A stretch of 60,230 nt of DNA, taken from an uncultured Brachyspira sp. (GTDB lineage: Bacteria > Spirochaetota > Brachyspiria > Brachyspirales > Brachyspiraceae). The stretch lies in contig NZ_CAKVGN010000007.1 in NCBI RefSeq assembly GCF_934747485.1, positions 1 to 60,230 of the forward strand, given 5' to 3'. The notes beneath the pieces were generated by a model, which was given only the letters and a program-made list of their open reading frames with translations, was not told where the DNA came from and made no database searches. This document shows, one piece after another, positions 17,530-26,908 of this stretch. The stretch's first letter is position 1, and the number at the start of each line of letters is the position of its first letter. Made by a program: the position numbers and the translations under genes.

Positions 17530-18039
17530 TCACACTTGTTTATTTATAAGTACAGATAATCTTTTATTAAGTAAATGTTCTTTTCCTTTGTTGTTGTAGC
17601 CTACTTTTTTGCTTTCATTTAATACTTCTTTCATATCTGTAAAAAAGTCTAATGCCTCATCGAACAATTTTGGTGCTAATTTATTTAGATGTTTTAATCT
17701 AGCCATCAAAGTTACAAGCTCCAAACGAAGTGAAGATATTTTGGCAGTTTTATTTAGAGGTATTTTTCTTATTATATCAGACAAAGTAGCTGTTTGAGAA
17801 AGATGAGGGAATTTATTTAATATTATTAAATCTGTAATATTTTCTCTTAACTTTCTTAATTCATTAGCCTCTTTCATTTTTTCACTCTGATGCTCGCAGT
17901 ACATATGAACATCTTGAAGCCTTGTATCTATGATAGAGTTTACTTTTCTCTCTTCATCTTCCAATATAACCTTATAGACTTCTATTTCTTTATTAAGAAT
18001 TATTTCAATTTTTGTAAGTTCTTCATATAAGTTAAACAT
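17530..18039 (-). CDS. FlgN-like flagellar chaperone
   Basis: Probable export chaperone for the hook-filament junction proteins. Seen: 169 aa, almost wholly helical. The N-terminal pattern LYEELTKIEIILNKEIEVYK VILEDEERKVNSI and a later LRLELVTLMARLKHLNK fit the long antiparallel helices of FlgN. Sequence identity in this family is low, so the call rests on shape, length and the presence of flagellar genes in the organism. The neighbours are not flagellar. GGGATGG precedes the ATG. Confidence 0.6.
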   Translation of the reverse strand: MFNLYEELTKIEIILNKEIEVYKVILEDEERKVNSIIDTRLQDVHMYCEHQSEKMKEANELRKLRENITDLIILNKFPHLSQTATLSDIIRKIPLNKTAKISSLRLELVTLMARLKHLNKLAPKLFDEALDFFTDMKEVLNESKKVGYNNKGKEHLLNKRLSVLINKQV

Positions 18040-18239
18040 AAAATACCATCCCTTAATTTATATAATAATTATCGATATTAAAAAAAATTACTTTACATAA
18101 TTTTTTAAATAAAAATTATATTTTATTACAGGAGACTTTAATTTATATATAAATAATAGTATTTTACATAAAGATGCAGTTATCGGAAAAGCATATAAAA
18201 AATCTATAACATTCTTTTACAAAATAAAGCATGTATTTT

Positions 18240-18653
18240 TCAAATATTCTTATTTAAAATGCTGAGATAGTTTTCTAATATTAAAACTGCCGCAATCAAA
18301 TCATTAGCCTTTTTTTTAACGTTTTTCTTTTTACCCCTCAAAATAAAATCTGCCTCTTTTGAAGTGCCGTATTCATCTACAAAAACAACATTTACTTTAA
18401 CGCTTTTTAAGAGAAACTCAGAAAACCTTCTTATCTCAGCACACCATTCACTCTCTTTTCCTTCGTCAGATAAAGGAAGACCAAAAACAACCGTATCAAT
18501 TTTTTTCTCTTCTATTATATCCATCAAAGCACGTTTTACTTTCCTTGCATTACTTTCTTCTATAAGACTGCATGGGAAAGGAATTTTTATATTCATATCC
18601 ATAAAAGCAGTGCCTGTTTTTTTACGTCCGAAATCTACAGCTAATATCATCAT
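18240..18653 (-). CDS. ruvX: Putative pre-16S rRNA nuclease RuvX/YqgF
   Basis: RNase H-fold protein of the YqgF family, linked to 16S rRNA 5-prime maturation. Seen: DFGRKKTG near the start (first catalytic Asp), VFGLPLSDEG, and VDEYGTSKEAD (second acidic site). The final Asp is in KKANDLIAA. The length of 137 aa is standard. Two adjacent ATGs (18653 and 18650) are equally possible starts. It lies 19 bases after the U32 gene on the same strand, so they likely form an operon. Confidence 0.92.
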   Translation of the reverse strand: MMILAVDFGRKKTGTAFMDMNIKIPFPCSLIEESNARKVKRALMDIIEEKKIDTVVFGLPLSDEGKESEWCAEIRRFSEFLLKSVKVNVVFVDEYGTSKEADFILRGKKKNVKKKANDLIAAVLILENYLSILNKNI

Positions 18654-18672
18654 ATATTTCTTTTTTATTCTA

Positions 18673-19905
18673 TTATTCCTCTATAGTAATGATATCATAT
18701 TTTTTGAAATTATGAACGCTTGATTTTATATAAGCATTATCTACATTTCTAATATTATCAACTTCTACAAACTCATTTTCTTCTGTTTTTATAAATAGTT
18801 TAAATCTGTTATCATTATGTTTTAGAAAATCTTTGCCTATATATACTAATTCATCACCATTTTTGATTGTGTTATAAACTGTTATTTTTGCATATTCTTC
18901 GCTGTCATCTGCAATCATACCCATAAGCCTTCTGCCTTTAAGATATCCTTTTAATGTTGGCTTTATATTATCACGCCCAAAATAAAAACCTGTATCGCTT
19001 TCTCTTCTGCTTATAGTGTCTAACTCTTTTAAATAGCTTGCGATAGGCTCTTTTTTTATAGCCTCTGGGTAAGATTCATAGCCGATTCTTTCAAGCAAAT
19101 CTAGTAACACCCTATAAACTCTAACAGTATTAGCAACATAATAAACACTCTTCATTCTGCCTTCAATTTTTATAGAATCAATTCCAGCCTTCTGAAGCAA
19201 ATGCAAATATTCTGCCATTTGTAAATCTCTGCTGCTCAATATTGTAGAATGCTCATCACCCTCTTCTATTTCCATAAACTCGCCCGGTCTTGTTTTCTCT
19301 TCTATGTAGGTTTTAAAATTCCACCTGCAAACTTGCGAGCATTCTCCTCCGTTTGCATCTCTGTTATTTAAAAAGTTTGAAAGTAAGCACCTTCCAGAAT
19401 AAGACATGCATACTGCCCCATGCACAAAACTCTCTAACTCCAAATCAGTGTTATCTCTAATCTCTTTTATCTCGTCTAATGAAAGCTCTCTTGCTAATAT
19501 TATTCTGCTTGCTCCTAGGCTTTCATATATTTTACAAGAATAGCTGTTTGTAACAGAAGCTTGAGTACTTATATGAATAGCGGCATCTGGCATCACTTCT
19601 TTAACTGCAGCCAACACTCCCAAATCTGAAACTATAAATGCATCTATATTTAAACTTGATATCTCTTTTAAATAGTCTTTTAAATTATTTTTATCATATT
19701 CATGCAAAAAAGCATTTAATGTAAGATATATTTTTTTGTTTAGGTTTTTAGCAATATCCGAACATTGAGCAAGTTCTTCTATGGTTGTGTTTTTGCTTTG
19801 ATGTCTTAAATTAAATAAAGCACCTCCTATATAAGCTGCATCAGCTCCATAATGATATGCTACTTCTAATTTTTCTTTATTACCTGCTGGTGCTAGTAGT
19901 TCCAT
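18673..19905 (-). CDS. trhP: Peptidase U32 family protein (tRNA hydroxylation type)
   Basis: Belongs to the U32 group, whose characterised members (TrhP/YegQ, RlhA, UbiU/V) use a [4Fe-4S] cluster and prephenate-linked hydroxylation. Seen: N-terminal ELLAPAGN and ADAAYIGGALFNLR. The core ESFVHGAVCMSYSGRCLLSN and GGECSQVCRW provides four Cys for the cluster, followed by SSRDLQM and IEGRMKSVYYVA. The length of 410 aa and the C-terminal beta domain suit the tRNA-modifying branch. The exact substrate is inferred. Confidence 0.85.
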   Translation of the reverse strand: MELLAPAGNKEKLEVAYHYGADAAYIGGALFNLRHQSKNTTIEELAQCSDIAKNLNKKIYLTLNAFLHEYDKNNLKDYLKEISSLNIDAFIVSDLGVLAAVKEVMPDAAIHISTQASVTNSYSCKIYESLGASRIILARELSLDEIKEIRDNTDLELESFVHGAVCMSYSGRCLLSNFLNNRDANGGECSQVCRWNFKTYIEEKTRPGEFMEIEEGDEHSTILSSRDLQMAEYLHLLQKAGIDSIKIEGRMKSVYYVANTVRVYRVLLDLLERIGYESYPEAIKKEPIASYLKELDTISRRESDTGFYFGRDNIKPTLKGYLKGRRLMGMIADDSEEYAKITVYNTIKNGDELVYIGKDFLKHNDNRFKLFIKTEENEFVEVDNIRNVDNAYIKSSVHNFKKYDIITIEE

Positions 19906-20047
19906 TTTTTATATATCTCCATTTATTGTTATATTCTTTTAATTGTTTTATTATTATAAAAAAAATCAATAATTTAATTTCTAATGTTATTAAGCGAAAA
20001 AGTTAAATATCAGTATATTTTAATAAGTTAAATATTTCAATAAAAAA

Positions 20048-20093
20048 TGTTATAAATTAATATGTTGACATTATCGTTAAATTATAACATAAT
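20048..20093 (+). promoter_or_regulatory. Promoter and flanking dyad of the methyltransferase gene
   Basis: TTGACA (20065-20070), a 17-base spacer and CATAAT (20088-20093). The inverted octamers TGTTATAA (20048-20055) and TTATAACA (20082-20089) bracket the -35 and touch the -10, a plausible operator for control of the restriction-modification unit. Confidence 0.4.
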
Positions 20094-20132
20094 AAGACAC
20101 CATATTTAATTTTTCAAAATGGAAATAATTTC

Positions 20133-21401
20133 ATGATTAGTCATAAAATAGTACTAGGCGACAGCAGATATTTAAACAAAATAAAAGATAAATCTGTACA
20201 GTTAATCATTACTTCTCCTCCATATTGGCAATTGAAAGATTACGGTTCTGAAAATCAAATAGGATTTAATGATAGTTATGAAGAATATATTAATAATTTA
20301 AATTTAGTTTGGAAAGAGTGCTATAGAGTTTTATCTGACGGATGCAGATTATGTATAAATATAGGAGATCAATTTGCTAGATCCGTATACTACGGCAGAT
20401 ATAAAGTTATACCTATAAGAACAGAAATTATAAGATTTTGTGAAACTTTAGGTATGGATTATATGGGTGCAATAATATGGCAGAAAAATACTACTATGAA
20501 CACTTCTGGCGGAGGCTCTGTAATGGGGAGTTTTCCTTATCCTAGAAATGGTATATTAAAAATAGATTATGAGTTTATTTTAATATTTAAAAAATTAGGT
20601 AATGCCCCAAAACCTACAAAACAGCAAAAAGAAGAATCTATATTAAGTAAAGAAGAATGGAACACATATTTTGCTTCTCATTGGACTTTTGGTGGAGCTA
20701 AACAAACTGAACATATAGCCATGTTTCCAGAAGAGCTTCCTAGGAGATTAATAAAGATGTTTTCTTTTGTTAATGAAACAGTATTTGATCCTTTTGCTGG
20801 AAGCGGTACTACTTTATTAGCTGCAAAAAATCTTGGAAGAAATTCTATAGGGTACGAAATTAATAAGGATTTTATTCCTATTATAAAAAATAAATTGAAT
20901 GTAGAACAAAATGATTTAAATAATAAATTTATATTTGATATTGATAATGATTCAAAAAATCTTGAAAAAGATTTACCCTATATATTTCAAGACCCGCATA
21001 AAATGAACAAAAAAATAGATATAAAAAAGATGCAGTTTGGTTCAAAGATAGATAATAAAAAAATAGAAGAAGAAAAATTTTTTCAAGTAAAAAAGATAAT
21101 AAGCCCTAACAAGATTGAAATTGACAACAATATTGTAATTAAACTTATAGGAATTAAGCCTATTGAAAAATTTGAAAAAGAAGCCATGGAATTTTTAGAG
21201 AATAAACTAAAAAAAAGAAAAATATTTTTAAAATATGATTCTCTTAAATATGATGATGATAATAATATGCTTTGCTACATATATTTGAAAAATAAAACTT
21301 TTATCAACAGACATTTAATAAAAACTGGATATGTTGATGTGGAGAGAGAATATGATTATATATATAAAAAAAGTTTTTTAAGCTTATTAAATATAAATTA
21401 A
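20133..21401 (+). CDS. Type II DNA methyltransferase (N4-cytosine/N6-adenine) with C-terminal SNase-like domain
   Basis: Modifies the target of the convergent restriction enzyme. Seen: catalytic motif TSPPYW at residues 27-32. The SAM motif VFDPFAGSGTTLL comes later (about 215-227), the beta-class order. SPPY together with an MjaI-type partner points to an N4-cytosine enzyme with a CTAG-like site. Residues about 310-420 are extra. They read like a staphylococcal-nuclease (SNase) domain: KLIGIKPIEKFEKEAMEFL, CYIYLKNKTFINRHLIKTGY. The SNase catalytic arginines look replaced (Lys for the first, none visible before CYIY), so it may only bind. The stop overlaps the restriction gene by four bases, tail to tail. 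Confidence 0.85.
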   Translation: MISHKIVLGDSRYLNKIKDKSVQLIITSPPYWQLKDYGSENQIGFNDSYEEYINNLNLVWKECYRVLSDGCRLCINIGDQFARSVYYGRYKVIPIRTEIIRFCETLGMDYMGAIIWQKNTTMNTSGGGSVMGSFPYPRNGILKIDYEFILIFKKLGNAPKPTKQQKEESILSKEEWNTYFASHWTFGGAKQTEHIAMFPEELPRRLIKMFSFVNETVFDPFAGSGTTLLAAKNLGRNSIGYEINKDFIPIIKNKLNVEQNDLNNKFIFDIDNDSKNLEKDLPYIFQDPHKMNKKIDIKKMQFGSKIDNKKIEEEKFFQVKKIISPNKIEIDNNIVIKLIGIKPIEKFEKEAMEFLENKLKKRKIFLKYDSLKYDDDNNMLCYIYLKNKTFINRHLIKTGYVDVEREYDYIYKKSFLSLLNIN

Positions 21402-21988
21402 TCTTCTATTTCTATATCAAAACTACCTTCAGAAATTTTATTATAATAAATCATTTTTACATTTATTTTTTCGTTTAATCTATTTGTTTTATATGTAATT
21501 GGTTTAATAGAATATGCAGTATTTCCAACATAGCCATCTATACCATGAGATTCTTCTTCTTTTGTAGCTAGTCTGCAATCTTTTTTTTTAATTTGTGCCA
21601 ATTTGTGAATTATTGCTTTTTGTATATATAAGCCATTAAAAGTTTTGTTTATAACTAAATCTTCTGCCCATTTATATACCAATTTTTTATTTATTAATTT
21701 AATTGCTTCTTGAAGATTTTTTATATTTTCCATTATTCTTTCTGCTGCATTATCAATTGCATCCGGATAGTTTTCTAAATACCATTTTTTCCAATTCTCG
21801 ATGTTTATATTTTGATTATTATCCATATACTCTTGAAATATTTCAGACAAAGTTCCTACTACTTTTGGACGTGTACCTTGAGCATTTTGGTTCGCTAAAT
21901 TCATTAATTGTGTTGTGTATTTTGGAAATTCTATTTTTATAGATGTATTAATTTTTTTTAATTCTTCTTTTGTTAATTCAAATTTCAT
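21398..21988 (-). CDS. MjaI-type type II restriction endonuclease
   Basis: Restriction enzyme, 196 aa. Seen: NQNAQGTRPKVVGTLSEIF at about 33-51, a signature I associate with the MjaI family (recognition CTAG in Methanocaldococcus). The core is EEESHGIDGYVGNTAYSIKP with D151 and S160-I-K162, resembling a PD-(D/E)XK site. YIQKAIIHKLAQIKK precedes it. It is convergent with its methyltransferase and overlaps it by four bases. The specificity is inferred from the family. Confidence 0.82.
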   Translation of the reverse strand: MKFELTKEELKKINTSIKIEFPKYTTQLMNLANQNAQGTRPKVVGTLSEIFQEYMDNNQNINIENWKKWYLENYPDAIDNAAERIMENIKNLQEAIKLINKKLVYKWAEDLVINKTFNGLYIQKAIIHKLAQIKKKDCRLATKEEESHGIDGYVGNTAYSIKPITYKTNRLNEKINVKMIYYNKISEGSFDIEIED

Positions 21989-22089
21989 ATATTATAACTC
22001 CTATTAATTTACATATCGGATAATTTATATATGCTTTAATCTAAATAATATATTTAAAAATTTTTATTTTATTATATTATAGAACCAAT

Positions 22090-23757
22090 ATGAATGATGA
22101 GCTATTTCAAAAATTAAAAGAATTAGAAAGATATTGTAAAGAAGACTTTCTTGTATCCCTTACAAATAAAGGAATATACAACAGAGCTTTAAAAGATTTT
22201 GAAAAGATTAAAGATGTTATAAATTTAAAATTAGATGATGAGAATATAAAAATCTCTTTTGAAGATGTAGAAGTAATATTTAAAAATGATGAAATAAAAA
22301 ACTCTCTCTGCTCTTGCCCATCAAAAACTATTTGTAAACATGTAATAATAGCAATACTCTATATAAAAGATTATCTCTCTAAAATAGATTATAGTTCTCA
22401 AGAAGAGTCCTTTAACAAAAATAATTTTAACTATATAATAAATACTTCAGTAGATGAATTAAAAAAAATATCAAGCAAAAAAAACTTTGAATATGCATTG
22501 GATATTATTAAAAATAATTCAGAAACAAACATAAAAGAAGATAATATATTAGAAATAAAATTAAAAGAAGCTGTAATTTATTTTGAAAAAAATAGCAGCA
22601 TAGAAAAATCAATCTGCTCTATTTGTAAAGACAATAATTTATGCTATCATAAAATAGCTGCCATATTAAAATACAAAGAGTTTTATAATAATCTTGAAGA
22701 GATAAAAGAAGAATACAAAGAAATAGATTATAATTTAATTTCATTTTCAAAAATGTTTGTAGAAGATATTTTTAAGAAAGGAATATACTCCTGCAATGAA
22801 AATGATTTTGACAAGGCAGAATATATTGCCACACAATTATTAATAAAAGACATACCATCTCTTTCAAAACTTTTTAGAAGTGCTGCTAATGGAATTGATG
22901 CTATGATTAATAAAAAAGCTTATTTTAGTAAATTATTAATGTTTAATACACTTGCAAAAATTTATAATTTAATAAGATATATAGAAGCCTCTGATAATGA
23001 AACATTAAATAAACTAATAGGAGAGAAAAAAACCAAATATGTGGAAAATAGATATTCAGAGTTTATTGGAATAGGTGCTTATCCATTTGTTCTTTCAAGC
23101 GGATATATGGGCTCTACTTCTTATGTTTATAATTTAAATAATAAAGAAATATATTCTATATCAAATATAATGCCTACTTTTTATGAAAGCAATAATAATT
23201 TTAGTATTTATGATAATATAAAATTAAATTATACAAAAAAAAATATTAATAATTTATCAATAGAAGATTTATCAAAAAATAAAAGCGGCATTGAAAATTT
23301 TAGAACCAATAATGATAATAAAATTTCATTAAATAAAAATACTAATTTCCAATTAAAAGAGAGAGTGAATTTTAAGTTTATTGATTCTATAAAAAAAGAC
23401 TTAGAAGATATTTTTATTGAAAGCTATGAGGATATAAAAAATATTAGTTTTGATTATGATTATTTTTTTAATAGAGAAAATTATAAAATCATTATCACAG
23501 AGTTTGAAAGAATTGAAAATATAAGTTTTGATAAAATTAATCAGATATTTTATTTTGATATATTAAACAGCAAAAAAGAATCTCTAACGCTTAATATAAA
23601 ATATAATAATATAAACAAGCATGGAGTAAAGTTTATAAAAAATTATAAGAACTCAAAGATTGACGAAGATAAATTTATAGTGATGAAAAAGAGCAATTTT
23701 ACAATAAAGCCAATTAGTATAATAAATATTAATGCAGTTATAAACATATATTTTTAA
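22090..23757 (+). CDS. Protein with two SWIM-type zinc-finger motifs
   Basis: 555 aa, soluble. Seen: a canonical SWIM motif C74-x-C76-x5-C82-x-H84 (CSCPSKTICKH). A second, looser copy of C-x2-C-x5-C-x-H lies near residues 178-190 (CSICKDNNLCYH). Each is followed by a helix of the form IIAILYIKDYL or IAAILKYKEFY. The rest is Lys/Asn/Ile-rich, with a central conserved-looking stretch (FIGIGAYPFVLSSGYMGS). SWIM modules bind DNA or protein. The usual partners of bacterial SWIM proteins (MoxR ATPase, VWA protein, SNF2 helicase) are absent here. Function unknown. Confidence 0.8.
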   Translation: MNDELFQKLKELERYCKEDFLVSLTNKGIYNRALKDFEKIKDVINLKLDDENIKISFEDVEVIFKNDEIKNSLCSCPSKTICKHVIIAILYIKDYLSKIDYSSQEESFNKNNFNYIINTSVDELKKISSKKNFEYALDIIKNNSETNIKEDNILEIKLKEAVIYFEKNSSIEKSICSICKDNNLCYHKIAAILKYKEFYNNLEEIKEEYKEIDYNLISFSKMFVEDIFKKGIYSCNENDFDKAEYIATQLLIKDIPSLSKLFRSAANGIDAMINKKAYFSKLLMFNTLAKIYNLIRYIEASDNETLNKLIGEKKTKYVENRYSEFIGIGAYPFVLSSGYMGSTSYVYNLNNKEIYSISNIMPTFYESNNNFSIYDNIKLNYTKKNINNLSIEDLSKNKSGIENFRTNNDNKISLNKNTNFQLKERVNFKFIDSIKKDLEDIFIESYEDIKNISFDYDYFFNRENYKIIITEFERIENISFDKINQIFYFDILNSKKESLTLNIKYNNINKHGVKFIKNYKNSKIDEDKFIVMKKSNFTIKPISIININAVINIYF

Positions 23758-24070
23758 TTTGTTTTAATATTATAAGTTTATTAAAAATATTTTTTAAGTT
23801 TTTTGTTTGTGGTGGCTTTGCCCCCACACCCCCAGTTCTTTTATTGGTATAAAAGAACCAAAAGAACTGCATTTTTAATCAATAATACTTAAAAATTTTA
23901 TAATCAATAATATATTACTATATAATATTTAATTATTAAACATATAAATATATAATTACATATGATATTATCAATAATATATTTGCACTTTTTGCAACTT
24001 TTTGCTGCGGGAAAAAGTTGAATAAAAAAATAAAAAATTGTATGATAAAATATAATTATCTAAATCTATA
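23758..24070. other. Intergenic, occupied by a composite element
   Basis: About 310 bases between convergent genes. It is nearly all composite element copy 3 (minus orientation) plus AT-rich filler; no gene. Confidence 0.75.
23806..24026 (-). repeat. Composite intergenic element, copy 3
   Basis: On the minus strand, module B (CAACTTTTTCCCG, stem with AAAAAGTTG) at 24020-23984, then module A at 23874-23806. In A the first hairpin has arms GTTCTTTTAT / ATAAAAGAAC. The second has GTGGGGGC / GCCACCAC with loop AAA. Confidence 0.85.
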
Positions 24071-25231
24071 TCAATAATATGAGTTTAGTATCAAATATCT
24101 GTCCTTACCTTTAGCATTAACATCTGGGTTATAAACAACATAAACATTGTTGCCAAGCTCAACATATCTAAGAAGTTTATCATCAGAGAAAAAATCTCCC
24201 TGCACATATATTGCAGCCCCCGGAGACATTGGGAAGTTTGCTGATGCTGTTATCACTTTTGGTTTTGTATTTATTATTCCTTTATATCCGTATAAACCGC
24301 TTGCTTCATTTTTATAATTAGCCTCAAGCCATGTAGCATATAGTTCGCTCCAATCTTTAAACTGCTTTATGTTTTTATTTGCAGCATATAGAATTGCTTT
24401 GTAAGTGTGTTTATATTCTTCTGGTGCGTTTGCTATGTCTTTATATATTTCAAAGCCATTTTTTGAATGTATAGCTAGCCAATACATAAAAAGTGAAACA
24501 GTTGCATATTTATGCACAGTGTATCCTCCAGACCAATTAACAAAATAATCTCCTTTGGTTATAAGATACATAGAATCACTGTTATAGTATTGAAGACGAT
24601 TTTCTGGCAAGTACCCTCTGTATGCTATTACTGCCGCTTCTGATAATGCCTCGTCCACCCACACATCAAAATCTGTTTTTTTGCTTTCTCTCAAATTGCT
24701 GTAATGAATTATATGCTGAAGCTCATGAATTATTGTGTTTAATACAGAATCCACATTATCCCAACCGTTTATATAATCTAAAAATATTATGTTTTTGTTT
24801 TCGTTTTCTATTTCGCTGTAATTGCCTTCAAATATGGAGTATCCTTGCATATATGGTTTAGCTCCTGTGTGTCCTCCATTTATGTCCATTATGAGAAGTA
24901 TTAATTTTGTTTTTATATCGCCGTATAAATATTTTTCTAATTCATATGCTTTCATTGTTTGTGATAATATTTCTTTTAATATTTTTTCATCTACTGTAAG
25001 TCCATTTTCTAAGTACACATCTATACTTGAAGTTGAATATATATTTTTTGCTTTTATTTGTTCTTTTGAATAATTGTTATTAATATATCTTACTGCATTA
25101 AATGTTTTCTCTTTATAATCAGCTTTATATATTTCGTAGGTTTTATTTTGATTTAATATGCTATTGATGTTTGCATTTAGTATTAATGTGTTTAATGATA
25201 TTAAGATTAATACAAATATTTTTTTCATCAT
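24071..25231 (-). CDS. Secreted M30 (hyicolysin)-like metallopeptidase
   Basis: Probable exported zinc protease. Seen: a signal peptide (MKKIFVLILISLNTLILNA). Mid-protein comes HELQHIIHYSN (an HExxH motif), followed about 25 residues later by WVDEALSEAA, which supplies the third, glutamate ligand as in hyicolysin-type M30 enzymes. The C-terminal part (about 290-385) is beta-rich. The start is set at 25231 or the adjacent 25228, where GAGGTG is 5-8 bases upstream. An earlier in-frame ATG at 25255 precedes this ribosome site and is unlikely. Host or food protein degradation is possible but only inferred. Confidence 0.78.
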   Translation of the reverse strand: MMKKIFVLILISLNTLILNANINSILNQNKTYEIYKADYKEKTFNAVRYINNNYSKEQIKAKNIYSTSSIDVYLENGLTVDEKILKEILSQTMKAYELEKYLYGDIKTKLILLIMDINGGHTGAKPYMQGYSIFEGNYSEIENENKNIIFLDYINGWDNVDSVLNTIIHELQHIIHYSNLRESKKTDFDVWVDEALSEAAVIAYRGYLPENRLQYYNSDSMYLITKGDYFVNWSGGYTVHKYATVSLFMYWLAIHSKNGFEIYKDIANAPEEYKHTYKAILYAANKNIKQFKDWSELYATWLEANYKNEASGLYGYKGIINTKPKVITASANFPMSPGAAIYVQGDFFSDDKLLRYVELGNNVYVVYNPDVNAKGKDRYLILNSYY

Positions 25232-25255
25232 AAGAACACCTCGTATTTTTAACAA

Positions 25256-25701
25256 GTATTAAAAGTTCTGTTATAATTCTCGGCAAATAAAGTTTTTATC
25301 AAAGCATATAAAATGGATTTCTTTCTAATACTAAATTAATGAGTATTGATATTATTTTAATTTACTGTTTGTATAAGTTTTTTTATTCAACTTTTTCCCG
25401 TAGCAAAAAGTTGCAAAAAATACAAATGTTTTAACTCTATATATTGGAATATATTAAGTATAAAATAATACTTGTATTTTAGGGTTAAAAAATGCAGCCT
25501 TTTTGCTTCTTTGTGGCAACAAAAGAAGTGGGGGCGTGGGGGCAAAGCCACCACAAATAATAAAAAATAAAAATTAAATTTTTGAAAAATATAATTGATA
25601 GCCATATACTAAAATAATTAATTATAAAACAAAAATGCTTTACAAAAATTATTATTATATTATCATGTATATAAAATAAGCTTCTATAAGAGGATTTATT
25701 T
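25256..25701. other. Divergent intergenic region with a composite element
   Basis: About 445 bases. Composite element copy 4 occupies 25386-25560. GAGGATT before 25702 is the ribosome site of the hydrolase gene. The small minus-strand open frames here cross the repeat and are not credible genes. Confidence 0.7.
25386..25560 (+). repeat. Composite intergenic element, copy 4
   Basis: Module B (CAACTTTTTCCCGTAGC / AAAAAGTTG) then module A. A's first hairpin is CTTCTTTGTGG / CAACAAAAGAAG-like, with a changed inner stem. Its second is GTGGGGGC-AAA-GCCACCAC. The linker resembles that of copies 1 and 5. Confidence 0.85.
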
Positions 25702-26592
25702 ATGGAATACAAACAAATAGTTAACGAAGATTATATAGCTAAAGAAGAAAACCCAATTAAACAAAGCGATATATATAAATTAGCAGAAGAGTTTGCAAGT
25801 AGTAGCAATAATAACAAATCAGAAAATAATTATGCAATGCTTATTGTTGATGCTCAGAGAGATTTTGTAGACACAGAAAAAGGTGCATTGCCTGTACGCG
25901 GAGCTAAACAAGATATTTCAAGAATAACTAAATTTATTTTTGAAAATATAAACTCAATTTCAGCAATATACACCACAATAGACACTCATAGATATGATGC
26001 TATATTTCACCCTTGTTTATGGAAAGATAAAGAAGGTAATGATGTTAAACCTTTTACAGAAATTACAATAGACAAAATAGAAAATAAAGAAGTAATACCT
26101 GTTTTTGAAGATATTCAAATTGATTATGTAAGAACATTAAAATCACAATGCAGTCAAAACTTAATTGTCTGGCCTTATCATTGCATATATGCTACAGATG
26201 GCTGGCTTATAGAAAAACAATTATCTAATATGCTACTTTTTTATGAGAGAGCAAAAAATACTTCAGTTAATAGAATAGTTAAAGGCACAGATAAGTTCAG
26301 CGAAATGTATGGAGCTATAAAACAAGAAGTTGTAAGTAAGTATACTTCTAAAAATTCTCATACTTGGATTTATACAATGAAAGATTATGATAAAATATAT
26401 ATATGCGGAGAGGCAAAAGATTATTGTGTTTATGAGACTGTTAAGCAATTATGTGAAGAGTATGACAGCAGTGTTAGAAGTAAGCTTTATGTGATGATGA
26501 ATTGCTGCAGTTCAATAGGCGATGAAATAAAATGCAATTTGAAATATAAAGAGTTGTCGAAGAAATACGGCATTAACTTGATAGAGATATAA
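25702..26592 (+). CDS. Isochorismatase-family cysteine hydrolase (nicotinamidase-like)
   Basis: Cytosolic amidohydrolase of the isochorismatase fold. Seen: LIVDAQRDFVD (catalytic Asp), TTIDTHRYDAIFHP (metal-site region), VKGTDKFSEMYGA (catalytic Lys) and CGEAKDYCVYETV (nucleophilic Cys). At 296 aa it is longer than ordinary PncA, with about 40 extra N-terminal residues. Nicotinamide is the likeliest substrate type. A Sir2 NAD-dependent deacylase, which releases nicotinamide, is encoded next to it in convergent orientation; that metabolic link is inference. Confidence 0.82.
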   Translation: MEYKQIVNEDYIAKEENPIKQSDIYKLAEEFASSSNNNKSENNYAMLIVDAQRDFVDTEKGALPVRGAKQDISRITKFIFENINSISAIYTTIDTHRYDAIFHPCLWKDKEGNDVKPFTEITIDKIENKEVIPVFEDIQIDYVRTLKSQCSQNLIVWPYHCIYATDGWLIEKQLSNMLLFYERAKNTSVNRIVKGTDKFSEMYGAIKQEVVSKYTSKNSHTWIYTMKDYDKIYICGEAKDYCVYETVKQLCEEYDSSVRSKLYVMMNCCSSIGDEIKCNLKYKELSKKYGINLIEI

Positions 26593-26908
26593 TTATTAGT
26601 TTATCAATTTTTTTTATTGTTCTTTTTCCCGCCGCTCGCACCCATACCTAAAGGTACTTCTTTCAGTCGCAGGCACTCCCTTCGGTCGCGGTGCGGAGTT
26701 CTTCAAAGTTTAAAAAATGCAAATATTTAAATTTCATATATAATAAAAATATATATAAATAATAAAATATGTTTTGGGTGATATTTCATAAAATGCAGTC
26801 TTTTTGCTTCTTTGGGTCACCAAAAGAAGTGGGGTGCGAGGCAAAGCCCTGCAAATAATAAAAATAAAGAAAGTTAAAAATTTTTTGTAGTTATAGTAAA
26901 ATAAAAAA
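26593..26908. other. Intergenic, occupied by a composite element
   Basis: About 315 bases between convergent genes, mostly composite element copy 5. No gene seen. Confidence 0.75.
26616..26860 (+). repeat. Composite intergenic element, copy 5
   Basis: A B module modified by a GC-rich insertion (GTTCTTTTTCCCGCCGC, then CTCCCTTCGGTCGCGG) is followed by module A at 26792-26858. A's first hairpin is CTTCTTTGG / CCAAAAGAAG around GTCA. Its second is TGCGAGGC-AAA-GCCCTGCA. Confidence 0.8.

Noticed and set aside
25387..25712. Two overlapping minus-strand frames of 72 and 75 residues
   Set aside because: They run through composite element copy 4 and share no conserved product with other copies.
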